From: Pseudomonas synxantha
Lineage (GTDB): Bacteria > Pseudomonadota > Gammaproteobacteria > Pseudomonadales > Pseudomonadaceae
Direction of reading: 5' to 3'
Assembly: GCF_900105675.1 (NCBI RefSeq)
Contig: NZ_LT629786.1
Coordinates: forward strand, 4,960,001 to 5,024,000
DNA: 64,000 nucleotides
How positions within the stretch are numbered: the first letter of the stretch is position 1; each line of letters starts with the position of its first letter. The translations under genes and the position numbers were made by a program. The notes below the pieces were generated by a model. The model saw only the letters and a program-made list of their open reading frames with translations. It did no database searches and had not been told where the DNA came from. Of this stretch, positions 30,160 to 39,106 are shown in pieces.

Positions 30160-30198
30160 CCAAAAAGCCGCCTCGATCTAGACCGAGGCGGCTCCACC
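30160..30198 (-). terminator. Terminator serving the 32-aa small gene
   Basis: Stem AGCCGCCTCG / CGAGGCGGCT. On the minus strand it is followed by TTTTT, which points away from the chemoreceptor and fits a minus-strand transcript ending here. Confidence 0.75.
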
Positions 30199-30207
30199 TC
30201 TCAGACC

Positions 30208-30306
30208 TTAACGGTCATCGAAGCTGTCCCGCAGGAACTTCCATACGTGATACGCACGCAGGCAGTTCACTACGAGGTTCCATGTACGTCGTGCAAACTT
30301 AGACAT
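30208..30306 (-). CDS. Small basic protein, 32 aa
   Basis: A 32-codon frame, MSKFARRTWNLVVNCLRAYH continuing to a DSFDDR C-terminus. It has a strong GGAGGG Shine-Dalgarno 7 nt before the ATG and a factor-independent terminator 10 bp after the stop. The first 20 residues could form a cationic amphipathic helix (FARRTWNLVVNCLRAY); the end is acidic. The three aligned signals (ribosome site, frame, terminator) make it a real gene rather than chance. I know no named family. A long leader (several hundred nt) is possible because no promoter is visible close by. Confidence 0.7.
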   Translation of the reverse strand: MSKFARRTWNLVVNCLRAYHVWKFLRDSFDDR

Positions 30307-30743
30307 ACTCGGCCCTCCGTGAGTTGGGCCTTACCTCCAGCGCACTTACCGGAACATGTGGGCCTTTGGACGCGGGTCAACGCTTCCTGTGAGGCGGCCG
30401 GGCTCTGGTTCCTCCCGCATGAAATCCGGCACGGATTACTAGCCCGTGGCGTTCGGTCCATAACTCCGCGCGCATACCCAGCCACCACAAAACGACATAC
30501 TTGGAACGGGGGTGATACTAACCAATATTCCGATCAAAGGTGTGACGGACGAAGATAAACGAGCCATCGAAACTAGATCATTTATTGCAATTTTTTACCG
30601 CCAAAATTGGCTCTAAATAAGATAGACGAATAAAACCACCGACCCTCGTCAAGCCTTGCGCGATCCAGTAACTCACATTAGTATCAACGCAGTGGGTCAA
30701 CGCTTCCTGAGAAGCCGCAACCCCAGCCACTAACTGGGTTTGC
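30307..30743. other. Non-coding, partly AT-rich gap with a 16-bp direct repeat
   Basis: GGGTCAACGCTTCCTG occurs perfectly at 30374-30389 and 30694-30709. On the minus strand both copies read AASQEALT in otherwise different frames. The stretch around 30560-30680 is clearly richer in A and T than its surroundings. No credible gene was found: the one longer frame at the right would have to start inside a terminator hairpin. Confidence 0.5.
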
Positions 30744-30774
30744 AAAAAAAACCGCCTTACCAAGGCGGTTTTTT
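30744..30774. terminator. Bidirectional terminator
   Basis: AAAAAAACCGCCTT-ACC-AAGGCGGTTTTTT: a GC stem flanked by A-run and T-run on both sides. On the minus strand it ends the VOC gene (stop at 30794). Confidence 0.85.
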
Positions 30775-30793
30775 ATTGCCTGCCATTTGCCAC

Positions 30794-31162
30794 TTAGCCC
30801 TCGCTGTCCTCGACAAACACCAAGCGATTCCCGAACGGATCCCGGATGCTCATTTCCCGCGATCCCCAAGGCGTTTCCTCGACCGCAGGCTTGGCATAGC
30901 GGTAATCCTTGCCGAGCAATTGCTGCTGGTACGCATCCACCCTTTGCGCCTGGATCCGCACCGCCGACCCCGGCGAAGCATCGCCATGGTGCTCGGACAA
31001 ATGCAACACGCACTCACCCAGCGACACTTGCAGGTACAACGGGAAATTCGCCTCGAACCGATGCTGCCAATCGACCTTGAACCCCAGGAAGTCGACGTAG
31101 AATTCCAACGCTTTGGTCTCGTCGAAAATCCGCAGGATGGGGGTGACTTTTCCTAAGTGCAT
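30794..31162 (-). CDS. Glyoxalase/bleomycin-resistance (VOC) superfamily protein
   Basis: 122 residues from the ATG at 31162 (GGAG 8 nt upstream). A single VOC-fold protein: VTPILRIFDETKALEFYVDF, LGFKVDWQHRFE, VLHLSEHHGDASPGS and REMSIRDPFGNRLVFVED. The DPFGNRL motif is typical of bleomycin-resistance-like members, which often bind drugs without metal catalysis. The real ligand is not known. Confidence 0.88.
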   Translation of the reverse strand: MHLGKVTPILRIFDETKALEFYVDFLGFKVDWQHRFEANFPLYLQVSLGECVLHLSEHHGDASPGSAVRIQAQRVDAYQQQLLGKDYRYAKPAVEETPWGSREMSIRDPFGNRLVFVEDSEG

Positions 31163-31191
31163 GGCGACCGCTCCGTGTATGAGAACGCCCA

Positions 31192-32655
31192 CTATAAAGA
31201 CGAAAAGCCGCCACGCAAATCCCCACTGCGCGCCAGGAATCGCCCTGGCCGCTGGCCGTTGGCCTGCCCATTGCTGTAGCTCAGTACCCCGTTAACCCAT
31301 ACACCGTCGATCCCTTCCGCTGCACGTTGCGGTGTGTTGAAATCTGCCACATCACGCACCCGCAACGGGTCGAACAACACCAGGTCGGCCCAGTACCCTT
31401 CGCGGATTTCGCCACGCTCGGATAAGCCAAAGCGCGCTGCCGACAGACCAGTCATCTTGTGCACCGCCGTGTGCAACGGGAACAAGCCGACATCGCGGCT
31501 GAAGTGCCCCAGCACCCGCGGGAACGCCCCCCACAAGCGCGGGTGGGGAAACGGATCTTCGGGCAAGCCATCGGAGCCCACCATCGACAACGGATGGGCG
31601 AGGATGCGCCGCACATCGTCTTCGTCCATCCCGTAGTACACCGCTCCCGCCGGTTGCAGGCGACGGGCAGCGTCCATTAGCGAAACGCCCCACTCGGCAG
31701 CGATAGCCTGCAGATCCCGCCCACCCATTTCGGGGTGCGGCGTCGACCAGGTGATGGTGATGCGAAACGCATCGGTCACCTGCTTGAGGTCCAGGGTCGA
31801 GGAGCTGGCAGCATAGGGATAGCAATCACAGCCTACCGGATGGTCTTTCGCCGCGGCTTCCAGGGACGCCAACAACTGCGGGCTACGCCCCCAGTTACCG
31901 GCACCGGCGCATTTAAGATGGGAAATAATCACCGGCACCTTGGCATGGCGGCCGATCAGAAACGCCTCGTCCATCGCCTCCAGTACCGGCTCGAATTCGC
32001 TGCGCAAGTGGGTGGTGTACACCGCGCCGTAGGCCGTCAACTCTTCGGTGAGCTGCAACACTTCATCGGTCTCGGCATTGAACGCGCTGGCGTAGGCCAG
32101 GCCTGTGGATAAGCCCAGGGCGCCAGCTTCCAGGCTCTCTTGCAGTTGTATACGCATCGCCGTGATTTCACCGGGCGTGGCAGTGCGGTGCAGGTCATCC
32201 ATATGATTGCTGCGCAACGCCGTGTGGCCGATCAACGCGGCGACGTTTACCGCCGGATGGGCGTCCTCCACGGCGTTGCGATAGTCGCTGAACCGCGGAT
32301 AGCAGAACGCCTCACGGCCGCCCAGCAAGTTCATCGGGTCTGGCGGGGCACCGCGTAAACTCACCGGCGAGGCACTGATGCCACAGTTGCCGACAATCAC
32401 CGTGGTCACGCCCTGGCTGAGCTTGGGCAGCATCTGCGGCTGGCGGATCACCACGGTGTCATCGTGGGTGTGCACGTCGATAAAACCCGGTGCCAATACG
32501 CGACCATGGGCCTGGATAACATGCTCGGCCTCGGCTGTGGACAAATCGCCAATGGCCTTGATACGCCCTTGATGCAATCCCACATCGGCGAGATAGCCCG
32601 GAGTGTTGCTGCCATCGATGATCAGCGCCTGGCGTATCAGCGTGTCGTACTTCAT
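31192..32655 (-). CDS. D-aminoacylase (N-acyl-D-amino-acid deacylase)
   Basis: 487 residues from the ATG at 32655; an upstream extension overlaps the RpiR gene and is not coding. Amidohydrolase superfamily: LIIDGSNTPGYLADVGLHQG, the metal site GFIDVHTHDD, HLRSEFEPVLEA, ISHLKCAGAGNWG and the late aspartate in MVGSDGLPEDPFPHPRLWG. It hydrolyses N-acyl-D-amino acids to D-amino acids. It follows the RpiR regulator by 1 bp and ends the GntP-RpiR-D-aminoacylase run, so it is very likely translated from the same message. Confidence 0.92.
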   Translation of the reverse strand: MKYDTLIRQALIIDGSNTPGYLADVGLHQGRIKAIGDLSTAEAEHVIQAHGRVLAPGFIDVHTHDDTVVIRQPQMLPKLSQGVTTVIVGNCGISASPVSLRGAPPDPMNLLGGREAFCYPRFSDYRNAVEDAHPAVNVAALIGHTALRSNHMDDLHRTATPGEITAMRIQLQESLEAGALGLSTGLAYASAFNAETDEVLQLTEELTAYGAVYTTHLRSEFEPVLEAMDEAFLIGRHAKVPVIISHLKCAGAGNWGRSPQLLASLEAAAKDHPVGCDCYPYAASSSTLDLKQVTDAFRITITWSTPHPEMGGRDLQAIAAEWGVSLMDAARRLQPAGAVYYGMDEDDVRRILAHPLSMVGSDGLPEDPFPHPRLWGAFPRVLGHFSRDVGLFPLHTAVHKMTGLSAARFGLSERGEIREGYWADLVLFDPLRVRDVADFNTPQRAAEGIDGVWVNGVLSYSNGQANGQRPGRFLARSGDLRGGFSSL

Positions 32656-32656
32656 A

Positions 32657-33517
32657 TCAGTCTCCAAGCGGCAGGCTGTCAGGGCCGCCGCGGTAATCGT
32701 CCAGGGCCAGTTTGATCCGGCGCAGGCGCTCCTGGTTGTCGTCCGGCAGGGCCAGCGCCAGCTCGGTGGCGAGCAGGTCGATGGCCAGCAGCATGCCGTA
32801 GCGGGCTGCGGTGGGTTTGTAGATAAAACTGGTTTCCGCCGGTTGCAGCGGTAGCAACACATCCGCTAACTGCGCCAGAGGCGAATCGGCGAGCGTGATG
32901 GCGACGATGCGGGCGTCGTAGCTGCGTGCCAGCTTTACCACCTCCAATAACTCGGGGGTCAGTCCAGTGAGGGAGCAGACGATCAATGCGTGCTCCGGTC
33001 CCAGGGTGGCCGCCGTGACCCGCATCATCACCGGGTCATGGCTGGCGGCAATCGAGTAGCCCAGCCGCACCAGGCGCACCTGCAATTCATCACTGCACAG
33101 GCTCGACGGGCCGCCCATGCCGAATGCATGGATCATCCGCGCCCTGCCCAATAGATTGACCGCATCAACGAAACTGGGTTGATTGAACCCCGACAGGTGC
33201 TGACGCAGCGTCGCCTCGATATCGCCGAGGATCTGCCGATGAAACGCCGATTGTTCCGGCAACCCCGCAGGGTCCAAAAAGCGGCTACCCACACCACTGG
33301 CCTGGGCCAGTTGCAGGCGCAAATCGCGCAAGTCGCGGCAGCCGACGCTACGGGCAAAGCGTGACAAGGTGGCGGTACTGACCTCGGCCCGCTGGGACAA
33401 TGCTTCCAGGCTGGCCGAGGCGGCAAAGCCCACATCCTCAAGCATCAGCTTGGCGATACGCCCTTCGCCGGCGCTGAAAGAGTCCTGGCGGGCGCGGATC
33501 TGGTAAAGGATGTCCAT
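32657..33517 (-). CDS. MurR/RpiR-family transcriptional regulator
   Basis: 286 residues. N-terminal HTH_6 domain (residues 1-80; LEALSQRAEVSTATLSRFAR) and a C-terminal SIS sugar-phosphate-binding domain (ARMIHAFGMGGPSSLCSDEL, LIVCSLTGLTPELLEVVKLA). RpiR regulators of D-aminoacylase operons respond to acyl amino acids or amino-sugar derivatives. Its position between the transporter and the enzyme suggests autoregulation and control of both neighbours. Confidence 0.9.
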   Translation of the reverse strand: MDILYQIRARQDSFSAGEGRIAKLMLEDVGFAASASLEALSQRAEVSTATLSRFARSVGCRDLRDLRLQLAQASGVGSRFLDPAGLPEQSAFHRQILGDIEATLRQHLSGFNQPSFVDAVNLLGRARMIHAFGMGGPSSLCSDELQVRLVRLGYSIAASHDPVMMRVTAATLGPEHALIVCSLTGLTPELLEVVKLARSYDARIVAITLADSPLAQLADVLLPLQPAETSFIYKPTAARYGMLLAIDLLATELALALPDDNQERLRRIKLALDDYRGGPDSLPLGD

Positions 33518-33543
33518 GGGGGCTCCGGGTTACAGGATGAGGC

Positions 33544-34893
33544 TCATAAAACCAGTGACAGGCCGTAGGTGAGACCGAAGGCGACCAGCGAAATCAGGGT
33601 CTCCAGCACGGTCCAGGTCTTGAAGGTCTGGATCACCGTCATATTGAAGTATTCCTTGATCAGCCAGAAGCCGCCGTCGTTAACGTGGGAAAAGATCACC
33701 GAACCCGCGCCGGTCGCCAGTACCAACAATTCGGGGTGTGGATAACCCAAGCCCAGGGCGACGGGGGCGACTACACCAGACGCCGTGGTCATGGCCACCG
33801 TAGCCGAGCCGGTGGCGATACGCATCAGGGCGGCGAACAGCCAGCCCATCACCAGCGGCGACAGGTGGAACGCATGGGCCAGGCTGAGGATTTCGTTGGT
33901 CACCCCGGCGTCCACCAGGATGCGGTTCAACCCGCCGCCCGCGCCCACCAGCAAGGTGATGCTGGCCGTCGGCGCCAGGCATTCGTTGGTGAACTTGAGA
34001 ATCGACTCACGGTTGAAGCCCTGGGCCAGGCCCAGGGTCCAGAAGCTCACCAGGGTCGCTACCAACAGGGCGATCACCGAGTTGCCGATAAACAGCAGGA
34101 ACTGGTTGAAGCCAGTGCCTGGGGTGGAAATCACGTTAGCCCAACCACCGATCATCATCAGCACCACCGGCAACAGGATGGTGCCCATGGTCAACGCGAA
34201 GCTGGGCAGGCGGGTACGCGGTTCGCGCTCGATGAACTGGCGCTCCAACGGGTTTTCCGCCGGCAGGTGAATATGCGGCACGATGAACTTGGCATAGACC
34301 GGACCGGCGATGATCGCCGTGGGGATACCGATCAAAATCGCATACAGCACTGTCTGCCCGACCGAAGCGTTGTAGGCCAGCACCGCCATCATCGCCGCCG
34401 GGTGCGGCGGCACCAGCGCGTGCACCACCGACAGGCCGGCGACCATCGGCAGGCCGACCATCAGGATCGACACCCCCACGCGCCGCGCCACGGTAAAGGC
34501 AATCGGCACCAGCAGCACAAACCCGACCTCGAAAAACAGCGGCAGCCCCACCAGGAATGCAATGCACACCATCGCCCAGTGGGCATTGCGCTCACCGAAG
34601 CGGTTGATCAGCGTGCGGGCCACCTGCTCGGCGCCACCGGACTCGGCCATCATCTTGCCGAGCATGGTGCCCAGCGCCACCACCAGGGCGATATGCCCCA
34701 GGGTTTTACCCACGCCCGCCTCGTACGAACCCATGATGGTATCGGCCGGCATGCCGGCCATCAGCGCCAGGCCGATGGATACCAGGGTGATGACAATAAA
34801 CGGGTTGAGTCGGTAACGTGCAATCAGCACGATCAATGCAATGATGGCAATGGCAGCGTATGCCAGTAGCCCGAAGCCCGGTGATGCGGCCAT
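33544..34893 (-). CDS. GntP-family permease
   Basis: 449 residues from the ATG at 34893 (GAGGAG 7 nt upstream). About 12 hydrophobic segments and the GntP landmarks: GVGKTLGHIALVVALGTMLG, FFEVGFVLLVPIAFTVARR, HALVPPHPAAM, and SVIFSHVNDGGFWLIKEYFN. GntP proteins import gluconate-type or D-serine-type acids with protons. Because it heads the D-aminoacylase operon, it probably imports an N-acyl-D-amino acid or D-amino acid rather than gluconate (inference). Confidence 0.92.
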   Translation of the reverse strand: MAASPGFGLLAYAAIAIIALIVLIARYRLNPFIVITLVSIGLALMAGMPADTIMGSYEAGVGKTLGHIALVVALGTMLGKMMAESGGAEQVARTLINRFGERNAHWAMVCIAFLVGLPLFFEVGFVLLVPIAFTVARRVGVSILMVGLPMVAGLSVVHALVPPHPAAMMAVLAYNASVGQTVLYAILIGIPTAIIAGPVYAKFIVPHIHLPAENPLERQFIEREPRTRLPSFALTMGTILLPVVLMMIGGWANVISTPGTGFNQFLLFIGNSVIALLVATLVSFWTLGLAQGFNRESILKFTNECLAPTASITLLVGAGGGLNRILVDAGVTNEILSLAHAFHLSPLVMGWLFAALMRIATGSATVAMTTASGVVAPVALGLGYPHPELLVLATGAGSVIFSHVNDGGFWLIKEYFNMTVIQTFKTWTVLETLISLVAFGLTYGLSLVL

Positions 34894-35139
34894 GCGGTAC
34901 TCCTCGGAAAGGGTCACGTCGAATTGGTTGTGAAACTCATAAATCATTACCGAGGGATATTTTCAATTTTTATGAAAGTAATTTTCGCCCACAGATAAGC
35001 GCTGTCGCTTGGGGATATGTCCAGCGCCAGCCCATGAAAATTCGGGGTGGGTTCTTACATGAAGATCAGAGGATGTCGGAAACTCAAGCGCCGCCCTCGA
35101 GTCATAGAATGCGCCTCCACTTTGTTCAGGAAACCGCTC

Positions 35140-35520
35140 ATGATTCGCACCACAATCGCCGCCAGCACCCTGCTTCTGTCCCTGTGCGGCAGCGCTTTTG
35201 CCGCAGACAATGCCGCATTGAAGAAATGCATGGACAGCGCCAACACCACGGCGGACATGGTCAACTGCAACGCCAAGCAAACCAAGGTGCAGGACGAACG
35301 CCTGAACCGTGCCTACAAGACCGCTATTGCCGCCCAGGACGGCGCGCGCAAGCAGCAGCTGCAAGATGTGCAGCGCCTGTGGATCAAGTACCGCGATGCC
35401 AATTGCGCCTTCGCCGGCAGTGCTACCGGCGGCACTATCGATCAGGTCAACGGCTCCGGCTGCGTGCTGGACATGACCCAGACCCGCGCCCAGGAACTCG
35501 AAGACCTGGTCGGGCCTTAA
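35140..35520 (+). CDS. LprI/DUF1311 family periplasmic protein
   Basis: 126 residues from the ATG at 35140. Signal peptide to ALA-type site (LLLSLCGSAFAADN), then the DUF1311 pattern with four cysteines: LKKCMDSANTTADMVNCNAK, LQDVQRLWIKYRDANCAFAG, SGCVLDMTQTRAQEL. Related to the lysozyme inhibitor LprI; a lysozyme-inhibiting or envelope-protective role is possible. Monocistronic, its stop is 2 bp from the convergent SulP gene. Confidence 0.87.
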   Translation: MIRTTIAASTLLLSLCGSAFAADNAALKKCMDSANTTADMVNCNAKQTKVQDERLNRAYKTAIAAQDGARKQQLQDVQRLWIKYRDANCAFAGSATGGTIDQVNGSGCVLDMTQTRAQELEDLVGP

Positions 35521-35522
35521 TA

Positions 35523-36968
35523 TCAGTCGTGGTGAACCTTCGCACGCTTGAGCAGTTTCTTGCAGCGCTCGGATAAATGCAGCACCCGCAGGTGCTTGCC
35601 GGCCTTGGAGTAGCGTTCACGCAGGGTCATCAGCGCGGCAATCGCCGAATAGTCGACAAAGCTCAGGTGACGGCAATCCAGCGTCACCTGGGCCGGGTCG
35701 TTGGCCGGGTCGAATTGATTCAGGAACGGCGTGGTCGAGGCAAAGAACAAGGTGCCATGCAGGCGGTAAAGCTTGCTGCCGTCAGCTTCCAGATGTTCAT
35801 CCGCGTACAGCTCCCGCGCCTGCTGCCAGGCGAAGTTCAGCGCCGCGATGACGATACCGCACAACACCGCGGTGGCCAGGTCGGTGAACACCGTGATGAT
35901 CGTCACCGCCATGATCACCAGTACGTCATTGAGCGGCACCTTGTTGATCACCCGCAGCGACGCCCAGGCGAAGGTCTGCTGCGACACCACAAACATCACG
36001 CCCACCAGCGCCGCCAGCGGAATTCGTTCGATCAGCGGTGATAGAAACAGAATGAACAACAGGATCATCACCCCGGCAAACACCCCGGAGAAACGCCCGC
36101 GCCCGCCGGAGCTGAGGTTGATCACGGTTTGCCCGATCATCGCGCAACCACCCATGCCACCGAACAGGCCCGAGACCATGTTCGCTGCGCCCAGGGCCAC
36201 GCTTTCGCGGTCGGGGTAGCCACGGGTCTCGGTGATTTCATCGGTGAGGTTGAGGGTCAGCAGGGTTTCCAACAGGCCAACCATCGCCATCAGGAACGCG
36301 TAGGGCGCGATGATGCCGAGGGTTTCCAGGGTCCAGGGGATCTGCGGCAGGGCGAAGGTTGGCAAGCCGCCGGCGATATGCGCCATATCGCCCAAGGTGC
36401 GGGTCGGCAGGCCAAGCAGGTAGACCGCCAGGCCAACCCCCAGGATCGCCACCAGCGCGGGGGGCACGGCACGGGTCAGGCGTGGCAACAGGTAGACAAT
36501 CGCCATGGTCACCACCACCAGGCCGGTCATCACATACAACGGCGTGCCACTGAGCCAGTGTTCGCCGCTCTTGAAATGCTCCAGTTGCGCCAGCGCAATG
36601 ATGATCGCCAGGCCGTTGACGAAACCGAGCATCACCGAGTGCGGCACCATGCGCACCAGCTTGCCCAGGCGCAGCAGGCCGAATGCGACCATGATCAGCC
36701 CGCCCAGCAGCACCGTCGCCAGCAGATACTCCACCCCGTGTTGCACCACCAGCGCGACGATCACCACCGCCATCGAACCGGCCGCGCCCGAAACCATGCC
36801 CGGGCGACCGCCGAACAACGCAGTCAGGGTGCAGATGATAAAGGCGCCGTAGAGCCCCATCAGCGGGTTGAGGTGGGCTACCAGGGCAAAGGCGATGCAT
36901 TCTGGCAGCAGCGCGAAAGACGTGGTGAGGCCGGCCAGGGCATCGGCGCGCAGACGGTTGAGGTTCAT
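35523..36968 (-). CDS. SulP-family anion transporter with STAS domain
   Basis: 481 residues from the ATG at 36968. The N-terminal transmembrane domain (LTTSFALLPECIAFALVAHL, LYGAFIICTLTALFGGRPGM, NMVSGLFGGMGGCAMIGQTV) has about 12-14 helices, and a C-terminal STAS domain starts near residue 390 (FDPANDPAQVTLDCRHLSFV, DYSAIAALMTLRERY). SulP members carry sulfate, bicarbonate or dicarboxylates; the substrate is not determined by the sequence. Confidence 0.92.
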   Translation of the reverse strand: MNLNRLRADALAGLTTSFALLPECIAFALVAHLNPLMGLYGAFIICTLTALFGGRPGMVSGAAGSMAVVIVALVVQHGVEYLLATVLLGGLIMVAFGLLRLGKLVRMVPHSVMLGFVNGLAIIIALAQLEHFKSGEHWLSGTPLYVMTGLVVVTMAIVYLLPRLTRAVPPALVAILGVGLAVYLLGLPTRTLGDMAHIAGGLPTFALPQIPWTLETLGIIAPYAFLMAMVGLLETLLTLNLTDEITETRGYPDRESVALGAANMVSGLFGGMGGCAMIGQTVINLSSGGRGRFSGVFAGVMILLFILFLSPLIERIPLAALVGVMFVVSQQTFAWASLRVINKVPLNDVLVIMAVTIITVFTDLATAVLCGIVIAALNFAWQQARELYADEHLEADGSKLYRLHGTLFFASTTPFLNQFDPANDPAQVTLDCRHLSFVDYSAIAALMTLRERYSKAGKHLRVLHLSERCKKLLKRAKVHHD

Positions 36969-37052
36969 GGAGTACCAGGGAGATGCGGGGATAAAGCGGG
37001 AATGGTACGGAATTGAGTAAGGCGGGGCTAGTCTTGAAGACCGAGTCGCCTC

Positions 37053-37137
37053 AATCGGGGGCAAGCCCCCTCCCACACTTGAATGCATTCCAAAGTTGGA
37101 ATTCGGTCAAATGTGGGAGGGGGCTTGCTCCCGATAG
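37053..37137. repeat. Pair of diverging REP elements
   Basis: ATCGGGGGCAAGCCCCCTCC at the left and ATGTGGGAGGGGGCTTGCTC at the right, separated by about 30 bp; the order is the reverse of a standard REPIN. Confidence 0.85.
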
Positions 37138-37161
37138 CAGCACCTTGGTCTCAAGCGAACA

Positions 37162-38055
37162 TCACACCATTTCGTCGCGAATCCACTCCACCACCGACGT
37201 ACGCTTCGGCAACCAGCCCAACAACTCACGGGCATGCTTGCCACGCACCCGGCTGTTGGAACCCAGCCCGTAGTTCGCCATTTCATAGCCCCATTCGGCC
37301 TCAGCCTCGGCCAATGGCCAATCCTGCGGCTCGCCCAGGTTCAGCGCTTGGGCAATGGCCGTGGTCATGTCGATAAACGCTGCTTCGCCGCTTTCCACAA
37401 AGTAGAACGTACCCGGCACGTTTTTGGTCAGCGCCAGCAGGTACAGGGCCACCACGTCTTCGATATGTACGTTGGACCAGATGTTCTGCCCCGGGCCCAC
37501 ATGGCGCACCACACCACTTTTGCGCGCCTGCTTGAGCAAGCGCGGCAATTGCACGCTGTCACGCTTCACGCCCAGGCTGTGGCCGTAGATCAGGGTGTTG
37601 CAGATCACCGCCGAATTGACGCCGTCGCTGGCGGCCGCGAGGATCAAGTTGTCGATCGCCACGCGCGCGGCCTTGTCGACAGTCGGCTCCGGCAGATTGT
37701 CTTCAAAATAGATGACATCGCTGGCCTTGCCGCCCGACGCATCGCCGACAATGCTCGAGCCGCTGGTGTGCAGCAACGGCTTGTTCGAGCCTTTCAAGGC
37801 GGCCAGCAGGGTTTCCACGGCGGCGCGATGGTCGCTGCTGGCGGCATTGATCACTGCATCGGCCTTGTGCGCCTGCTCGGTCAACACGGCGGCGTCGTCA
37901 AGGGTTCCGATCACCGGGGTGATGCCCAGGGCAGTCATCTCGGCGGCTTGCTCAGCGCTGCGCACCAGGCCGGTGACGTGGTGGCCGGCCTTGACCAGGC
38001 CGGTGGCGATGGAACCGCCGATAAACCCTGCGGCGCCGGTAACGAATACGTTCAT
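37162..38055 (-). CDS. NAD-dependent epimerase/dehydratase family oxidoreductase
   Basis: 297 residues from the ATG at 38055. Extended-SDR Rossmann start MNVFVTGAAGFIGGSIATGL, then LVRSAEQAAEMTALGITPVI, HTSGSSIVGDA, and YGHSLGVKRDS, but the usual catalytic YxxxK is replaced, as in atypical NmrA-like or NAD-binding members. Divergence from the LysR gene is not seen: both are on the minus strand, with LysR upstream by 103 bp, so they may share control. Function unknown. Confidence 0.85.
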   Translation of the reverse strand: MNVFVTGAAGFIGGSIATGLVKAGHHVTGLVRSAEQAAEMTALGITPVIGTLDDAAVLTEQAHKADAVINAASSDHRAAVETLLAALKGSNKPLLHTSGSSIVGDASGGKASDVIYFEDNLPEPTVDKAARVAIDNLILAAASDGVNSAVICNTLIYGHSLGVKRDSVQLPRLLKQARKSGVVRHVGPGQNIWSNVHIEDVVALYLLALTKNVPGTFYFVESGEAAFIDMTTAIAQALNLGEPQDWPLAEAEAEWGYEMANYGLGSNSRVRGKHARELLGWLPKRTSVVEWIRDEMV

Positions 38056-38158
38056 GGAGGTTGCTCCTGACTGGGTAAATGATGAAGCCAGTATCAAGCA
38101 CCCCTCCCAATCGAATAAGCCCGTATCACCCAATTCACTCTTGCGTGCAGATCACGAA

Positions 38159-39055
38159 TCAGCGGGCATACCGCGCCAGTTTGGCCTGAATAAAATCCAG
38201 GAAACACTGGATGCGCAGCGCCAATTGCGAGTTGCGGTAGAACACCGCATGGATCGGCTGGCGATAACCGCTGTTGAACGCCTCCAACATCGGCACCAGG
38301 CGCCCGGTGTCGATGTCGTCGATAGTCATGAAGTTCGACAGGCAACAAATGCCCTGCCCCTCCAGCGCTAATTGCCGCACAGTTTCGCCACTGGAGGCGC
38401 TGACGCCGGGCTGGATCAGCCAGCGATCACCGTCCACATGGCGCAGCGGCCAGTGGTTGAGGGTTTCGGTGTGGGTGAAGCCAAGCAGCGTGTGATCGGC
38501 CAGTTCGGCTACCGTCGCCGGCGTCCCGTACTGCTTGAGGTAGTCGGGGCTGGCAAGGATATGCAGTGGGGTCGAACCCAGGAAACGCGCATGCAGGGTC
38601 GAATCGGCCAGGGCGCCGATGCGAATGGCGATGTCGGTGCTTTGCTCCAGCAGGTCGATGATCAGGTCGTCGCTGTTGAGCTCCAGCTGGATTTCCGGGT
38701 AGAGGCTACGAAATTCGGCGATGTACGGCACGATCCCATGCAGCATGAACGGCACGGCAGCGTTGATACGCAGGCGGCCGGCCGGTTTTTTCTGGCGCGA
38801 CGACAGGCGCTCTTCCAGCTCATCCATCTGTGCCAGGATCACCTTGGCCTGCTCGAAGAAGTACTTGCCCTCTTCGGTCAGGTCCATGCGCCGGGTGGTG
38901 CGGTTGATCAAGGTGGTGTCGAGCTTGGCCTCCAGGCGCGACAAGGTGCGGCTGACCGCCGAAGGGGTCTGTCCGACCTGCTCCGCCGCGGCGGAAATCG
39001 AACCGCACTCAATCACGCTGACGAAAATCTGTAGCTCATCGGACCGGGCTTTCAC
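38159..39055 (-). CDS. LysR-family transcriptional regulator
   Basis: 298 residues. HTH at residues 18-37 (GSISAAAEQVGQTPSAVSRT), linker RRMDLTEEGKYFF, and an effector domain starting LRINAAVPFMLHGIVPYIAE. The recognition helix carries T-P-S-A-V-S-R-T rather than Q-P-A-V-S. Gene order suggests control of the adjacent epimerase-like gene, with which it is collinear; no experiment supports this. Confidence 0.9.
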   Translation of the reverse strand: MKARSDELQIFVSVIECGSISAAAEQVGQTPSAVSRTLSRLEAKLDTTLINRTTRRMDLTEEGKYFFEQAKVILAQMDELEERLSSRQKKPAGRLRINAAVPFMLHGIVPYIAEFRSLYPEIQLELNSDDLIIDLLEQSTDIAIRIGALADSTLHARFLGSTPLHILASPDYLKQYGTPATVAELADHTLLGFTHTETLNHWPLRHVDGDRWLIQPGVSASSGETVRQLALEGQGICCLSNFMTIDDIDTGRLVPMLEAFNSGYRQPIHAVFYRNSQLALRIQCFLDFIQAKLARYAR

Positions 39056-39106
39056 AGGCGCTCCTCGTAATCGGTTCAGCGCAGCTTACACCGAGCGGTT
39101 GGCGAC

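Noticed and set aside
30578..30763. 61-aa minus-strand frame
   Set aside because: Its only start (TTG) lies inside a terminator hairpin and the sequence has no recognisable fold; part of the repeat-bearing gap.
30794..31162. True bleomycin resistance gene
   Set aside because: Only the general VOC fold and DPFGNRL motif are visible; drug binding cannot be claimed.
28708..36200. Long opposite-strand frames over the chemoreceptor, GntP and SulP genes (380, 394 and 295 aa)
   Set aside because: They are shadows of GC-rich third positions in strong genes, rich in H/G/Q/R and without domains or ribosome sites.
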